From assembly GCA_045649645.1 (NCBI GenBank), contig JAZRQH010000112.1:1-8935 (forward strand): a stretch of 8,935 bases of DNA, in the 5' to 3' direction. The notes below the pieces were generated by a model that made no database searches, was not told where the DNA came from, and was given only the letters and a program-made list of their open reading frames with translations. How positions within the stretch are numbered: position 1 is the stretch's first letter; every line of letters begins with the position of its first letter. This document shows positions 1-6,030 of the stretch, one piece after another. The position numbers were made by a program, and so were the translations under genes. The DNA comes from RGIG7300 sp045649645. Its GTDB lineage: Bacteria; Bacillota; Clostridia; Oscillospirales; CAG-272.

Positions 1-716
1 TTGTACATACAGTCGTCTGCTATGGGACATTCGAGACAGCGCTCGCCTGCACCCTCGGGAGCGTTCTCTTCCTTGAAGTAAGAGAGCATACCGAAGGACT
101 GAACCTTCTTACACTTCTTGCCGATAAGCCACTGAAGGATATCAATATCGTGGCAGGACTTCTGGAGAAGCATATCAGAGCTGCGCTCTGCGTTACCCCA
201 GTTGCCGCGGACAAAGCTGTGGGTCTGGTGGATGTTACCAACACCCTCCTCGTGGTTGATGGACATAAGCTTACCGAGTCTGCCGGAATCGATAACGTCC
301 TTGATAGCATGGAATATTCTTGTATAACGAAGTACGGTACAGATAACTACCTTGGTACCCTTCTCTGTTGCGGCACGGCTTATCTCACGGCACTCCTCAA
401 GGGTAGGAGCGATAGGCTTCTCAAGAAGCAGGTCATAGCCAAGCTCGATACACTTCATAGCAGGGCCGAAATGCTCGCGGTCCATAGTTGCGATAACCGC
501 AAGGTCAGCGATCTTACCCTTTTCAAGCAGAGGTCTCCAGTCGGTGAATACCATATCATCGGGAAGTCCCCATCTCTTCTGCTTATGGAGTCTTCTGTCG
601 TCGATGGGATCTGCGATAGCCACAAGCTCAAACTGCTCGGGCAGACCTCTCATTATATCGGTGTAGGTCTTACCTCTGTTGCCTATACCTATAAGAATTA
701 CCTTTAACTTTTTCAT
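1..716 (-). CDS. Gfo/Idh/MocA family NAD(P)-dependent oxidoreductase, 3' end cut by window edge
   Basis: The 238 visible codons encode the N-terminal part of a Gfo/Idh/MocA oxidoreductase, a family that oxidises or reduces sugars and cyclitols with NAD(P). The Rossmann nucleotide-binding loop GIGNRG is at residues 10-15. The family EKP motif is at 99-101, with Lys100 the usual catalytic or cofactor-contacting lysine. A KSCHDIDILQWL stretch (186-197) matches the conserved helix carrying the catalytic His/Asp. A cysteine cluster, ERCLECPIADDC, follows at 226-236 (Cys227, Cys230, Cys236); similar clusters occur in many clostridial members, and its role is not known to me. The ATG at 716 has AGAGG six bases upstream. 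The 61-bp gap to the DUF1887 stop (717-777) is very AT-rich and holds only weak promoter-like boxes and no clear terminator, so readthrough is possible. Codon use favours ATC and GGT, unlike the neighbouring genes. The substrate cannot be assigned. Confidence 0.93.
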   Translation of the reverse strand, partial: MKKLKVILIGIGNRGKTYTDIMRGLPEQFELVAIADPIDDRRLHKQKRWGLPDDMVFTDWRPLLEKGKIADLAVIATMDREHFGPAMKCIELGYDLLLEKPIAPTLEECREISRAATEKGTKVVICTVLRYTRIFHAIKDVIDSGRLGKLMSINHEEGVGNIHQTHSFVRGNWGNAERSSDMLLQKSCHDIDILQWLIGKKCKKVQSFGMLSYFKEENAPEGAGERCLECPIADDCMY

Positions 717-777
717 AGTAGTCCTCTCACATAGAAAATATATAACACGTATATGATACTATTTATTTTTTACAATG

Positions 778-1992
778 TCAAGTACGCCAAAGATTTTTTA
801 CAGCTCTCTCAAGCTCGTTTTCGGTCATATGCCACAGATTTTCAATAAGTCTGATGCCCATGCCTCGGGCTCTGTCACGGAAGAACTCGGCAGAGTCGCC
901 GCCGTTACGCTCAAGGGAGGTGACAACCAGCACCTTTTTGGCATAGTCACCGCCAAAGCGTTCTGCCACCGTGTTCAGCTTATAAAGCTCGTTTACGTCC
1001 ACCTGACCGTTCTTACAGGATATGAACACGGGAACCACACCCTTGGTCATCATAACGTCTATCTCGTTTTCAACAACGATGCCCTCGCCGTTTTGGAGGT
1101 CGTCGCCGTCCCAATCAATACAGACTCCGTTCATAACGTCGTCGTATACCGCCTTGCCCTTGGTGTCTACTACAGACTTAGCTACGGAATATATCTTCAT
1201 CTCCAGAGCCTGCCCTGCCTTTGTAAGACAACGCTTGATCTGCTCGTTTTTATATCGGTAAGAGATATAGCTGTCGGTCTCCTTATAATCAAGTATAAGT
1301 CCTGCCTTGATAAGGCTGTCCATTATCTTAACCTCAAGAGGTCTTTCAAGAGCTGAGTGCTGTATCACGGTGAGAAGTGTATCCTTTGAGGGCATACGCT
1401 TCTTTTCCAGCACCTGAAGATCCTTTATCTCACGGTTCCAGAGGGAATTGTCACGGCGGCAGATATCCCACATCTTGTCGATATCTCTTTTAAAATCCTC
1501 GGTATACTCCCAGATATGAGTTCCCTCATGGATCTTATCGTCAAATATAACGTTTCCGTCGTATATCCTTATATGCTCGGGAACGCTGAGTCCGGGAATA
1601 TGCTTTTCATCGCTTGTTCCGAGACACAGAGTATTGCTCTGCACGTTTACACGCTGGAGCCTTATCTTACGGTCAAAGTATCTTTCGTATATCATACCCA
1701 CCGCCATAAGATATACATCGTCTCCGCCGTCAAGGTCTATGACCACTTCCTCGTTTTCCTCAACGATATCCGACAAAAGCTGTATAACCGAATCAAGGTC
1801 GTTCTTTATAACACATCGGTATGAAAAATCAATATCCTTACCCCTACCCAAAAAGATCTCGCGGTAGATGGAGATATATTTCTTCATAAGATTTTTGTTA
1901 TTACCTACAAATATCACCCTATCCGGCGTATACGCAAGACAGGAGCAGATATTTCGCACCGAGGTCTTATCAAAAAATTCTACGTATGTCAT
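778..1992 (-). CDS. DUF1887 family protein: CARF domain, winged-helix-like middle, PD-(D/E)xK nuclease-like C-terminus (Card1/Can2-like)
   Basis: This 404-residue protein fits the DUF1887 family, whose characterised member Card1 is a nuclease activated by cyclic tetra-adenylate in type III CRISPR immunity. The N-terminus (about 1-150) looks like a Rossmann-type CARF domain: VEFFD near the start, then a VVIDLDGG strand-loop with GGDD at 89-92, where Card1 has GGTK. Residues about 205-270 resemble a winged helix, ending in KRCLTKAGQALE. The C-terminus carries ENEID (308-312) and FISCK (323-327), the position of the nuclease active site, with Asp312 and Lys327 kept but Ser325 where Card1 has Glu. 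The ATG at 1992 is preferred over an in-frame TTG at 2001: family members start close to VEFFD, and AAGGA lies 11 bases upstream of the ATG. It begins one base after the permease stop, so it is probably translationally coupled to the ABC genes. No CRISPR array or cas gene is in view. Family assignment is strong; ligand and target are unknown. Confidence 0.85.
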   Translation of the reverse strand: MTYVEFFDKTSVRNICSCLAYTPDRVIFVGNNKNLMKKYISIYREIFLGRGKDIDFSYRCVIKNDLDSVIQLLSDIVEENEEVVIDLDGGDDVYLMAVGMIYERYFDRKIRLQRVNVQSNTLCLGTSDEKHIPGLSVPEHIRIYDGNVIFDDKIHEGTHIWEYTEDFKRDIDKMWDICRRDNSLWNREIKDLQVLEKKRMPSKDTLLTVIQHSALERPLEVKIMDSLIKAGLILDYKETDSYISYRYKNEQIKRCLTKAGQALEMKIYSVAKSVVDTKGKAVYDDVMNGVCIDWDGDDLQNGEGIVVENEIDVMMTKGVVPVFISCKNGQVDVNELYKLNTVAERFGGDYAKKVLVVTSLERNGGDSAEFFRDRARGMGIRLIENLWHMTENELERAVKNLWRT

Positions 1993-1993
1993 T

Positions 1994-2779
1994 TTATGCA
2001 ATATCCTTACGGTTGTATTTTATAAATCCAAGCACAAGGCTTACTGTCATCATAGCTGCGCCTACTATCAAATACTTCCACTCAAGGGCACAGTTATTGA
2101 CTATATACCCACCCTCCGTATATGAAAAGGGAGTAATATATTTGAGAAATTCAAGACTTTCGGTCAGATTGGAGATGATGTTGATAAAGTACATCATTAT
2201 TCCGATACCAAGCCCGACGCCAAGACTTCCTCCGCGAAGAAATGCGGAAATGCCGAAGGTGATGCCCCCTATCTCTATCTGCAGAAGAAAATATGCAAAG
2301 AAGAGAAGAAGCATCGTCTTTATATCAGATTCCTCGCCTACTATGGCGACAGACAAAAGAACTATTGCCATAACGCAAACGTTGAGAATAAATATCTGCG
2401 CTACAACAGAAATAAGCTTACTTAATACTATTTTAATTCTGCTTACGGGATGGGTAAGCAGAAATTCCGCTGTCTTATCCTTTTCTTCCTTGGCAAGAAC
2501 GGATATACCGAGTATTGAAGCAAAAAGAACTCCGCCCAAACCCAGCACGTTTCCGCACTCAACACCGAAATATCCCATAAACTCACCGAAATTCAGCTCA
2601 TCCATACCGAACGCCGCGGTAAAGCTGCCCATATCGGCAAACATATCGGTCATCTCGTTCATCTGTCCCTTCATCTCGGGATAGATGAATACACATACTG
2701 CAAGCATAAAGGAGATAACCGAAGTCCATATTATAAGAGAAAGTCTGTTGCGTTTTATCTCATGAAAAAACAGGGTCAT
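1994..2779 (-). CDS. ABC-2 type transporter permease
   Basis: This 261-residue integral membrane protein has about six predicted hydrophobic segments (roughly 13-33, 75-95, 120-147, 154-180, 183-203 and 234-253). The architecture and the cytoplasmic stretch KEEKDKTAEFLLTHPVSR (98-114) are typical of ABC-2 permeases that pair with BcrA/YtrB-type ATPases. The extracytoplasmic loop after the first segment is Met-rich and acidic (about 34-74). The reading frame stays open upstream to 2824, but the ATG at 2779 is chosen: it lies one base after the ATPase stop (TGA at 2783-2781) and is preceded by a strong AAGGAGG. Its own stop is separated by one base from the DUF1887 ATG. With the ATPase it should form a membrane exporter or a sensing transporter. 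The substrate cannot be predicted; export of a drug, peptide or lipid and bacitracin-type resistance are common roles of this family. Confidence 0.92.
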   Translation of the reverse strand: MTLFFHEIKRNRLSLIIWTSVISFMLAVCVFIYPEMKGQMNEMTDMFADMGSFTAAFGMDELNFGEFMGYFGVECGNVLGLGGVLFASILGISVLAKEEKDKTAEFLLTHPVSRIKIVLSKLISVVAQIFILNVCVMAIVLLSVAIVGEESDIKTMLLLFFAYFLLQIEIGGITFGISAFLRGGSLGVGLGIGIMMYFINIISNLTESLEFLKYITPFSYTEGGYIVNNCALEWKYLIVGAAMMTVSLVLGFIKYNRKDIA

Positions 2780-2780
2780 A

Positions 2781-3656
2781 TCAGTTCTCCTCCTTTGCAT
2801 AGTAGTGCATAAACACCTCTTCAAGATCGGGATCGGAAATGTTTATATCCTGGAAGGGCAATCTGTCAAGCTCAGATATAAGAGCCTTGATATCTCCGCT
2901 GTAAAGGAAGTTTATACTCTCATTTTCTCTTTTTATATCCTTTACTCCCGCTATTGCAGGAATATCCTCGGATGTACGGAGCGAAACACGCTTAACTCCC
3001 GTATGGCCTAATTTCTCTACCTTGTCGGATACAAGTATCCTTCCCTCGCGGATAACAGCGGCACTCTTGCAATACCTTGCCACTTCAGAAAGGACGTGGG
3101 AGGAGAGAAACACCGTAGCACCCTTACGATTACGCTCGGTCAGTATATCATAAAACTCTCTCTGCATCAGAGGATCAAGTCCGCTTGTCGGCTCGTCAAG
3201 AATATATAGCTCGGGAGAATGCTGAAGAGCACATACTATAGACACCTTTTTGCGGTTGCCGAAGGACAGCTCGTTTACTCTTCGGCTCATATCAAGCTCA
3301 AGTCTTTGGCAAAGACGCTTTGCTTCATCTCTACAGTCAAGACCTCTCATTTTAGCAGAGAAAGTAAGTATATCCTTGACCTTCATTCCACCGTAGAAGG
3401 ATGCTTCCGAGGGCATATATCCCACAGAAGCAAGTATCTCTGTGTTATGCTTTGTTATATCTTTACCCAACACCTCTGCTTTTCCCGAGGTGGGTGAGAT
3501 AAGCCCCAAAAGTGTACGGATGGTGGTGGATTTTCCTGCCCCGTTAGGACCTATAAAACCAAAAAAGTCTCCCTTTTCCACAGACAGGTCTACGTCGACT
3601 ATTCCTCTTTTGTCGCCGTAATATTTTGTAAGCATCTCTGTATTTATTGCCTTCAA
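2781..3656 (-). CDS. ABC transporter ATP-binding protein (BcrA/YtrB-like, ABC-2 partner)
   Basis: A 291-residue nucleotide-binding subunit. Walker A GPNGAGKST is at 36-44, the signature LSFGN at 130-134 (a variant of LSGGQ, common in this ABC-2 ATPase branch), Walker B with YILDEP at 151-156, the D-loop SGLDP at 158-162 and the switch histidine in SSHVLSE at His187. The Q-loop position reads GYMPSE (79-84), again typical of this branch rather than a defect. About 80 residues after the NBD core (from 210) form a small C-terminal extension as in BcrA-type proteins. The start is a TTG at 3656, supported by GAGGTGAT at 3667-3660; the first in-frame ATG is seven codons later and has no comparable ribosome binding site. 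It is the first gene of the ABC/DUF1887 unit and powers the adjacent permease. Confidence 0.95.
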   Translation of the reverse strand: MKAINTEMLTKYYGDKRGIVDVDLSVEKGDFFGFIGPNGAGKSTTIRTLLGLISPTSGKAEVLGKDITKHNTEILASVGYMPSEASFYGGMKVKDILTFSAKMRGLDCRDEAKRLCQRLELDMSRRVNELSFGNRKKVSIVCALQHSPELYILDEPTSGLDPLMQREFYDILTERNRKGATVFLSSHVLSEVARYCKSAAVIREGRILVSDKVEKLGHTGVKRVSLRTSEDIPAIAGVKDIKRENESINFLYSGDIKALISELDRLPFQDINISDPDLEEVFMHYYAKEEN

Positions 3657-3659
3657 TCT

Positions 3660-3667
3660 ATCACCTC
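3660..3667 (-). promoter_or_regulatory. Ribosome binding site that fixes the TTG start of the ABC ATPase
   Basis: Read on the minus strand this is GAGGTGAT, a long match to the anti-Shine-Dalgarno sequence. The GAGGTG core lies five bases before the TTG at 3656, good spacing for that codon and too far from the later in-frame ATG. Confidence 0.75.
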
Positions 3668-3671
3668 ATAT

Positions 3672-3693
3672 CATTTAACATATCGGTTAAATG
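3672..3693. promoter_or_regulatory. Perfect 8-bp inverted repeat over the ABC-operon start site: putative operator
   Basis: The arms CATTTAAC and GTTAAATG are perfect reverse complements around a 6-bp centre (ATATCG on the plus strand), 22 bp in all. The site begins one base after the -10 box of the minus-strand promoter and spans the predicted transcription start, the classic place for a repressor to block initiation. AT-rich palindromes of this kind are known upstream of ABC operons controlled by GntR/YtrA-type or TetR-type repressors; no regulator gene is in this window. It could instead act as a small hairpin at the mRNA 5' end. Confidence 0.6.
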
Positions 3694-3694
3694 T

Positions 3695-3723
3695 ATTATA
3701 GCATAAAACTGCTGCAAATGCAA
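3695..3723 (-). promoter_or_regulatory. Extended -10 sigma-A-type promoter of the ABC/DUF1887 unit
   Basis: On the minus strand, TATAAT (3700-3695) is a perfect -10 box preceded by TGC, giving an extended -10 TGnTATAAT. A weak -35 TTGCAT (3723-3718) lies 17 bp upstream. The predicted start is near 3688, giving a leader of about 32 bases before the TTG start codon. The -35 box and spacer lie inside the rsmE terminator hairpin. Confidence 0.75.
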
Positions 3724-3733
3724 CAGTTTTATG
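3702..3733 (-). terminator. Hairpin after rsmE, probable intrinsic terminator
   Basis: A near-perfect inverted repeat: arms CATAAAACTG and CAGTTTTATG pair over 10 bp, then one C/A mismatch, then TGCA with TGCA. It sits 8 bases past the rsmE stop. On the minus strand the 3' arm runs CAGTTTTATG, so a short U run lies at the base of the stem; the stem is GC-poor, so termination may be partial. Confidence 0.55.
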
Positions 3734-3741
3734 TAAGTAGT

Positions 3742-4476
3742 TTATTCTGCATTGAACATCAATACCGACAGTATGCACAGTCCTGCCGTCTCGGTGCGAA
3801 GAATACGCTTGCCCAAGGTTATGGCTTTTGCTCCTTTTTCTTGAGCAAGCTCTATCTCCTTTTCGTCAAACCCTCCCTCAGGACCGATAAACACCGCAAC
3901 CGAAGCGCCGTTTTTCGCCTCTGACAGTATCTTTCTTGTGGAATCTATACCCTCTGCCTTTTCGTAAGGAACAAGAACGGTGTCGATGCTGTCGGCATAT
4001 TCCAACGCTTCCTTTAAAGACATTGGAGCCTTGACCTTGGGAATGATACCTCTGCCCGACTGCTTTGCGGCGGCCTCTGCTATCTGCTGCCAGCGGGCTA
4101 TCTTTTTGTCCTCTTTTTTGGCGTCTATCTTAACTATACAGCGGGAGGTAACGGTAGGTATTATCTCATACACACCCAGCTCCACCGCCTTCTGGATAAT
4201 AAGCTCCATCTTGTCAGACTTGGGAAGTCCCTGGAAAAGATATAGCTTCTGCTTAAGCTCCGTACTTGAGGGACTGCTGTCCTCGATATCAAGCATCACC
4301 GAGTCACGCTCAAGACGGCTTATAACACAGGCGTAATCGGTTCCCATGCCGTCGCAGACCTCCACGCTCTCGCCGGGCTGCATACGCAGAACGTTCTTTA
4401 TATGATTTACGTCTATACCCGTTATCTCTATTTCATTTTCTCTTACAGAATCGGGGGATACAAAAAATCTCGGCAT
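3742..4476 (-). CDS. rsmE: 16S rRNA (uracil-1498-N3)-methyltransferase RsmE
   Basis: A 244-residue SPOUT-superfamily methyltransferase that methylates N3 of U1498 in 16S rRNA using S-adenosylmethionine; the length is normal for RsmE. It starts MPRFFV as in the family, with an N-terminal PUA-like RNA-binding part (about 1-70). The family motifs follow: KSDKMELIIQKAVELGV (86-102), RWQQIAEAAAKQSGR (128-142), GPEGGF (198-203) and the trefoil-knot SAM-binding segment LGKRILRTETA (221-231). The ATG at 4476 has GGAG seven bases upstream. It stands alone here under its own promoter; the prmA gene that often precedes rsmE is not adjacent, as the upstream neighbour is a divergent deacetylase. Confidence 0.97.
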   Translation of the reverse strand: MPRFFVSPDSVRENEIEITGIDVNHIKNVLRMQPGESVEVCDGMGTDYACVISRLERDSVMLDIEDSSPSSTELKQKLYLFQGLPKSDKMELIIQKAVELGVYEIIPTVTSRCIVKIDAKKEDKKIARWQQIAEAAAKQSGRGIIPKVKAPMSLKEALEYADSIDTVLVPYEKAEGIDSTRKILSEAKNGASVAVFIGPEGGFDEKEIELAQEKGAKAITLGKRILRTETAGLCILSVLMFNAE

Positions 4477-4505
4477 ATTTTTACTCCAAAAATTTCATTA
4501 AAATT

Positions 4506-4534
4506 ATTCTATCATATGTAATTTAAAATTGCAA
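4506..4534 (-). promoter_or_regulatory. Probable rsmE promoter
   Basis: On the minus strand, TTGCAA (4534-4529) and TAGAAT (4511-4506) are separated by exactly 17 bp, and TGA precedes the -10 box, making it an extended -10. The predicted start is near 4499, about 23 bases before the rsmE ATG. No comparably good promoter is seen for the divergent deacetylase pair in the same 111-bp gap, and I saw no obvious sporulation-sigma match. Confidence 0.6.
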
Positions 4535-4587
4535 TAATTACAGCGTTTAATATCCTCACCTTATCAAAAAATATTACGGGAGGTGAA

Positions 4588-5352
4588 ATGATGTTAAAAA
4601 GATTTTTTTGCATTTTAATATCTGCTTTTATGCTGGGATTGCCTGTCAGCGCATACGACCGCACGCCCAACGGCTGGTACTGTATGCGTAACGGAAGCAC
4701 TCCGCCCTGTCTTGAGTCTCAATTTTCATTTATAGAAAAATACGACGGATACTTCCTCGACAGAGAGCCCAAGGACAAGGTAATATACCTTACCTTTGAC
4801 GCAGGCTACGAAAACGGCAACGTAGCAAGAATAGCCGACACTCTGAAAAAGCATAACGCATGTGGCGCTTTCTTTGTCCTTGACAATCTTATCAAAAAAG
4901 AGCCCGGACTTGTAAAAAGATTGGCAGAGGAGGGTAACCTTGTCTGCAATCATACCGCAAGCCACAGGGATATGACAAAGATAACCGATATCGAAGAGTT
5001 CAAAAAGGAGCTTACCGCATTGGAGGACGTGTACACCGAGTATACCGGACTCAGTATGCCAAAGTTCTACCGACCGCCCGAAGGAAAATTCAGCGAGGAG
5101 AACCTTGCCTTTGCAAAGAAGCTGGGGTATAAAACGGTCTTCTGGAGTCTTGCCTATGCCGACTGGGACAACAACGCCCAGCCCGACCCCGAGGCGGCAA
5201 AGAAAAAGCTGCTTGACAACACCCACAACGGAATGGTGCTTCTGCTGCACCCTACGTCCGCCACAAACGCGGCTATCCTTGACTCTCTTATGACAGAGTG
5301 GGAGAGCCAAGGCTACAGGTTCGGTGATCTAAATGAATTATGCGGCAATTAA
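4588..5352 (+). CDS. Secreted polysaccharide deacetylase, PdaA-like (peptidoglycan / muramic delta-lactam type)
   Basis: This 254-residue protein has a signal peptide (about 1-22: KR, hydrophobic core, cleavage near VSA) and a NodB-type deacetylase domain. Motif 1 is TFDAGYENG (69-77), the form seen in PdaA-type enzymes rather than TFDDG, with Asp71 as metal/catalytic residue. Motif 2 is NHTASH (121-126), supplying metal ligands His122 and His126. Motif 3 is RPPEG (162-166), then ADW (191-193) and LLLHP (218-222, His221). PdaA removes the N-acetyl group from muramic acid on the way to spore-cortex delta-lactam, so a sporulation role is plausible but not shown. GGGAGGTGA precedes two adjacent ATGs at 4588 and 4591; the second has the better spacing (7 versus 4 bases), so the true protein may be one residue shorter. 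Its 3' end overlaps the next gene. Confidence 0.92.
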   Translation: MMLKRFFCILISAFMLGLPVSAYDRTPNGWYCMRNGSTPPCLESQFSFIEKYDGYFLDREPKDKVIYLTFDAGYENGNVARIADTLKKHNACGAFFVLDNLIKKEPGLVKRLAEEGNLVCNHTASHRDMTKITDIEEFKKELTALEDVYTEYTGLSMPKFYRPPEGKFSEENLAFAKKLGYKTVFWSLAYADWDNNAQPDPEAAKKKLLDNTHNGMVLLLHPTSATNAAILDSLMTEWESQGYRFGDLNELCGN

Positions 5353-5998
5353 AAGAAGTCTGATAATTCTTCTCACCTTGGTGATTTGTCTGTATATCAA
5401 CTCATCGCTTTTCTGCAGTGCCGAGACGGCGGGAAGAATAGCCCTTACCTTTGACGACGGTCCCCATTATAAGTATACCGAGAAGATACTTGATATTCTG
5501 AAAAAGTATGACGTCAAGGCGACGTTCTTTACCGTGGGAACGAACGCGGAGCGTTTCCCCGAGCTTATTAAGAGAGAGCTTAGTGAGGGGCACGAGGTAG
5601 CGAACCACACCTATTTTCACAAGCATATGGCAAAGCTGTCGGACGAGGAGTTCAGAGACGAGATAGAGGGCTGGGAGGACGTGATGGCAGAGGCTCACGG
5701 ATACCGCAGCACCCTCTTCCGCCCGCCCGAGGGCATACTGACCGACAGCGAAAGACAGATAACCAAGGAGCTGGGCTATGACGTGGTGCTATGGTCTATA
5801 GACACCCGCGACTGGGCGCACAACCGTGTGGACCGTATCGTCGATACCGTCGTATCCGACGTTACCGACGGCTCGGTGATACTCTTCCACGATTTCGTAT
5901 CGGGGGACAGCCCCACCCCTGAGGCTCTTGAAATTATAATTCCCAAGCTTAAGGAAATGGGATATGAGTTTGTGACCGTATCAGAGCTTAATAATTAA
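5333..5998 (+). CDS. Secreted or membrane-anchored polysaccharide deacetylase (NodB/PgdA-like)
   Basis: A 221-residue NodB-homology protein with an N-terminal hydrophobic segment (about 9-28) that acts as signal peptide or anchor. All five NodB motifs are present: TFDDGP (39-44, Asp41 and Asp42), NHTYFH (91-96, His92 and His96), RPPEG (130-134), DTRDW (157-161) and LFHD (184-187, His186). It is therefore a likely active metal-dependent N-deacetylase of peptidoglycan or another N-acetylglucosamine polymer. The ATG lies 20 bases inside the preceding gene, in another frame, with GGTGATC just upstream, so translation is probably coupled. It is clearly a different subfamily from its neighbour (TFDDGP versus TFDAGYENG), so this is not a recent tandem duplication. 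The two genes share the terminator at 6000-6027. Confidence 0.94.
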   Translation: MNYAAIKRSLIILLTLVICLYINSSLFCSAETAGRIALTFDDGPHYKYTEKILDILKKYDVKATFFTVGTNAERFPELIKRELSEGHEVANHTYFHKHMAKLSDEEFRDEIEGWEDVMAEAHGYRSTLFRPPEGILTDSERQITKELGYDVVLWSIDTRDWAHNRVDRIVDTVVSDVTDGSVILFHDFVSGDSPTPEALEIIIPKLKEMGYEFVTVSELNN

Positions 5999-5999
5999 A

Positions 6000-6027
6000 A
6001 TAAAGCCTTCCGTTTGGAAGGCTTTAT
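6000..6027. terminator. Bidirectional intrinsic terminator between convergent genes
   Basis: A perfect 12-bp stem (ATAAAGCCTTCC with GGAAGGCTTTAT) around a GTTT loop. It begins just after the plus-strand deacetylase stop and ends three bases short of the minus-strand DUF624 stop. The minus direction is followed by a U-rich run (TTTATTTTAATT), so it can serve both transcripts. Confidence 0.9.
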
Positions 6028-6030
6028 GAA

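Noticed and set aside
150..707. 185-codon open frame on the plus strand
   Set aside because: It is the antisense shadow of the oxidoreductase, whose minus-strand translation carries the full set of family motifs. No ribosome binding site and no recognisable protein.
717..777. Promoter or terminator between the DUF1887 gene and the oxidoreductase
   Set aside because: The stretch is AT-rich with a TTGTAA and several TATA-like hexamers, but no pair has both good spacing and good matches, and no stable GC-containing hairpin is seen.
775..1356. 193-codon plus-strand open frame opposite the DUF1887 gene
   Set aside because: Antisense shadow; the DUF1887 reading is clear, and this frame has no domain resemblance or start signal.
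1993..2001. TTG start of the DUF1887 gene at 2001
   Set aside because: The AAGGA site is only about 2-3 bases from this TTG. The ATG at 1992 fits family N-termini and lies one base after the permease stop.
1986..2684. 232-codon plus-strand open frame opposite the permease
   Set aside because: The translation is rich in Ile, Ser, Pro and Arg without domain character, as expected from the complement of a hydrophobic membrane protein.
2780..2824. Upstream extension of the permease to 2824
   Set aside because: It would overlap the ATPase 3' end and adds a basic, Cys-rich stretch. The ATG at 2779 has a strong AAGGAGG and coupled spacing.
4726..5310. 194-codon minus-strand open frame opposite the PdaA-like deacetylase
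   Set aside because: Antisense of a gene with all catalytic motifs intact; no ribosome binding site or family resemblance.
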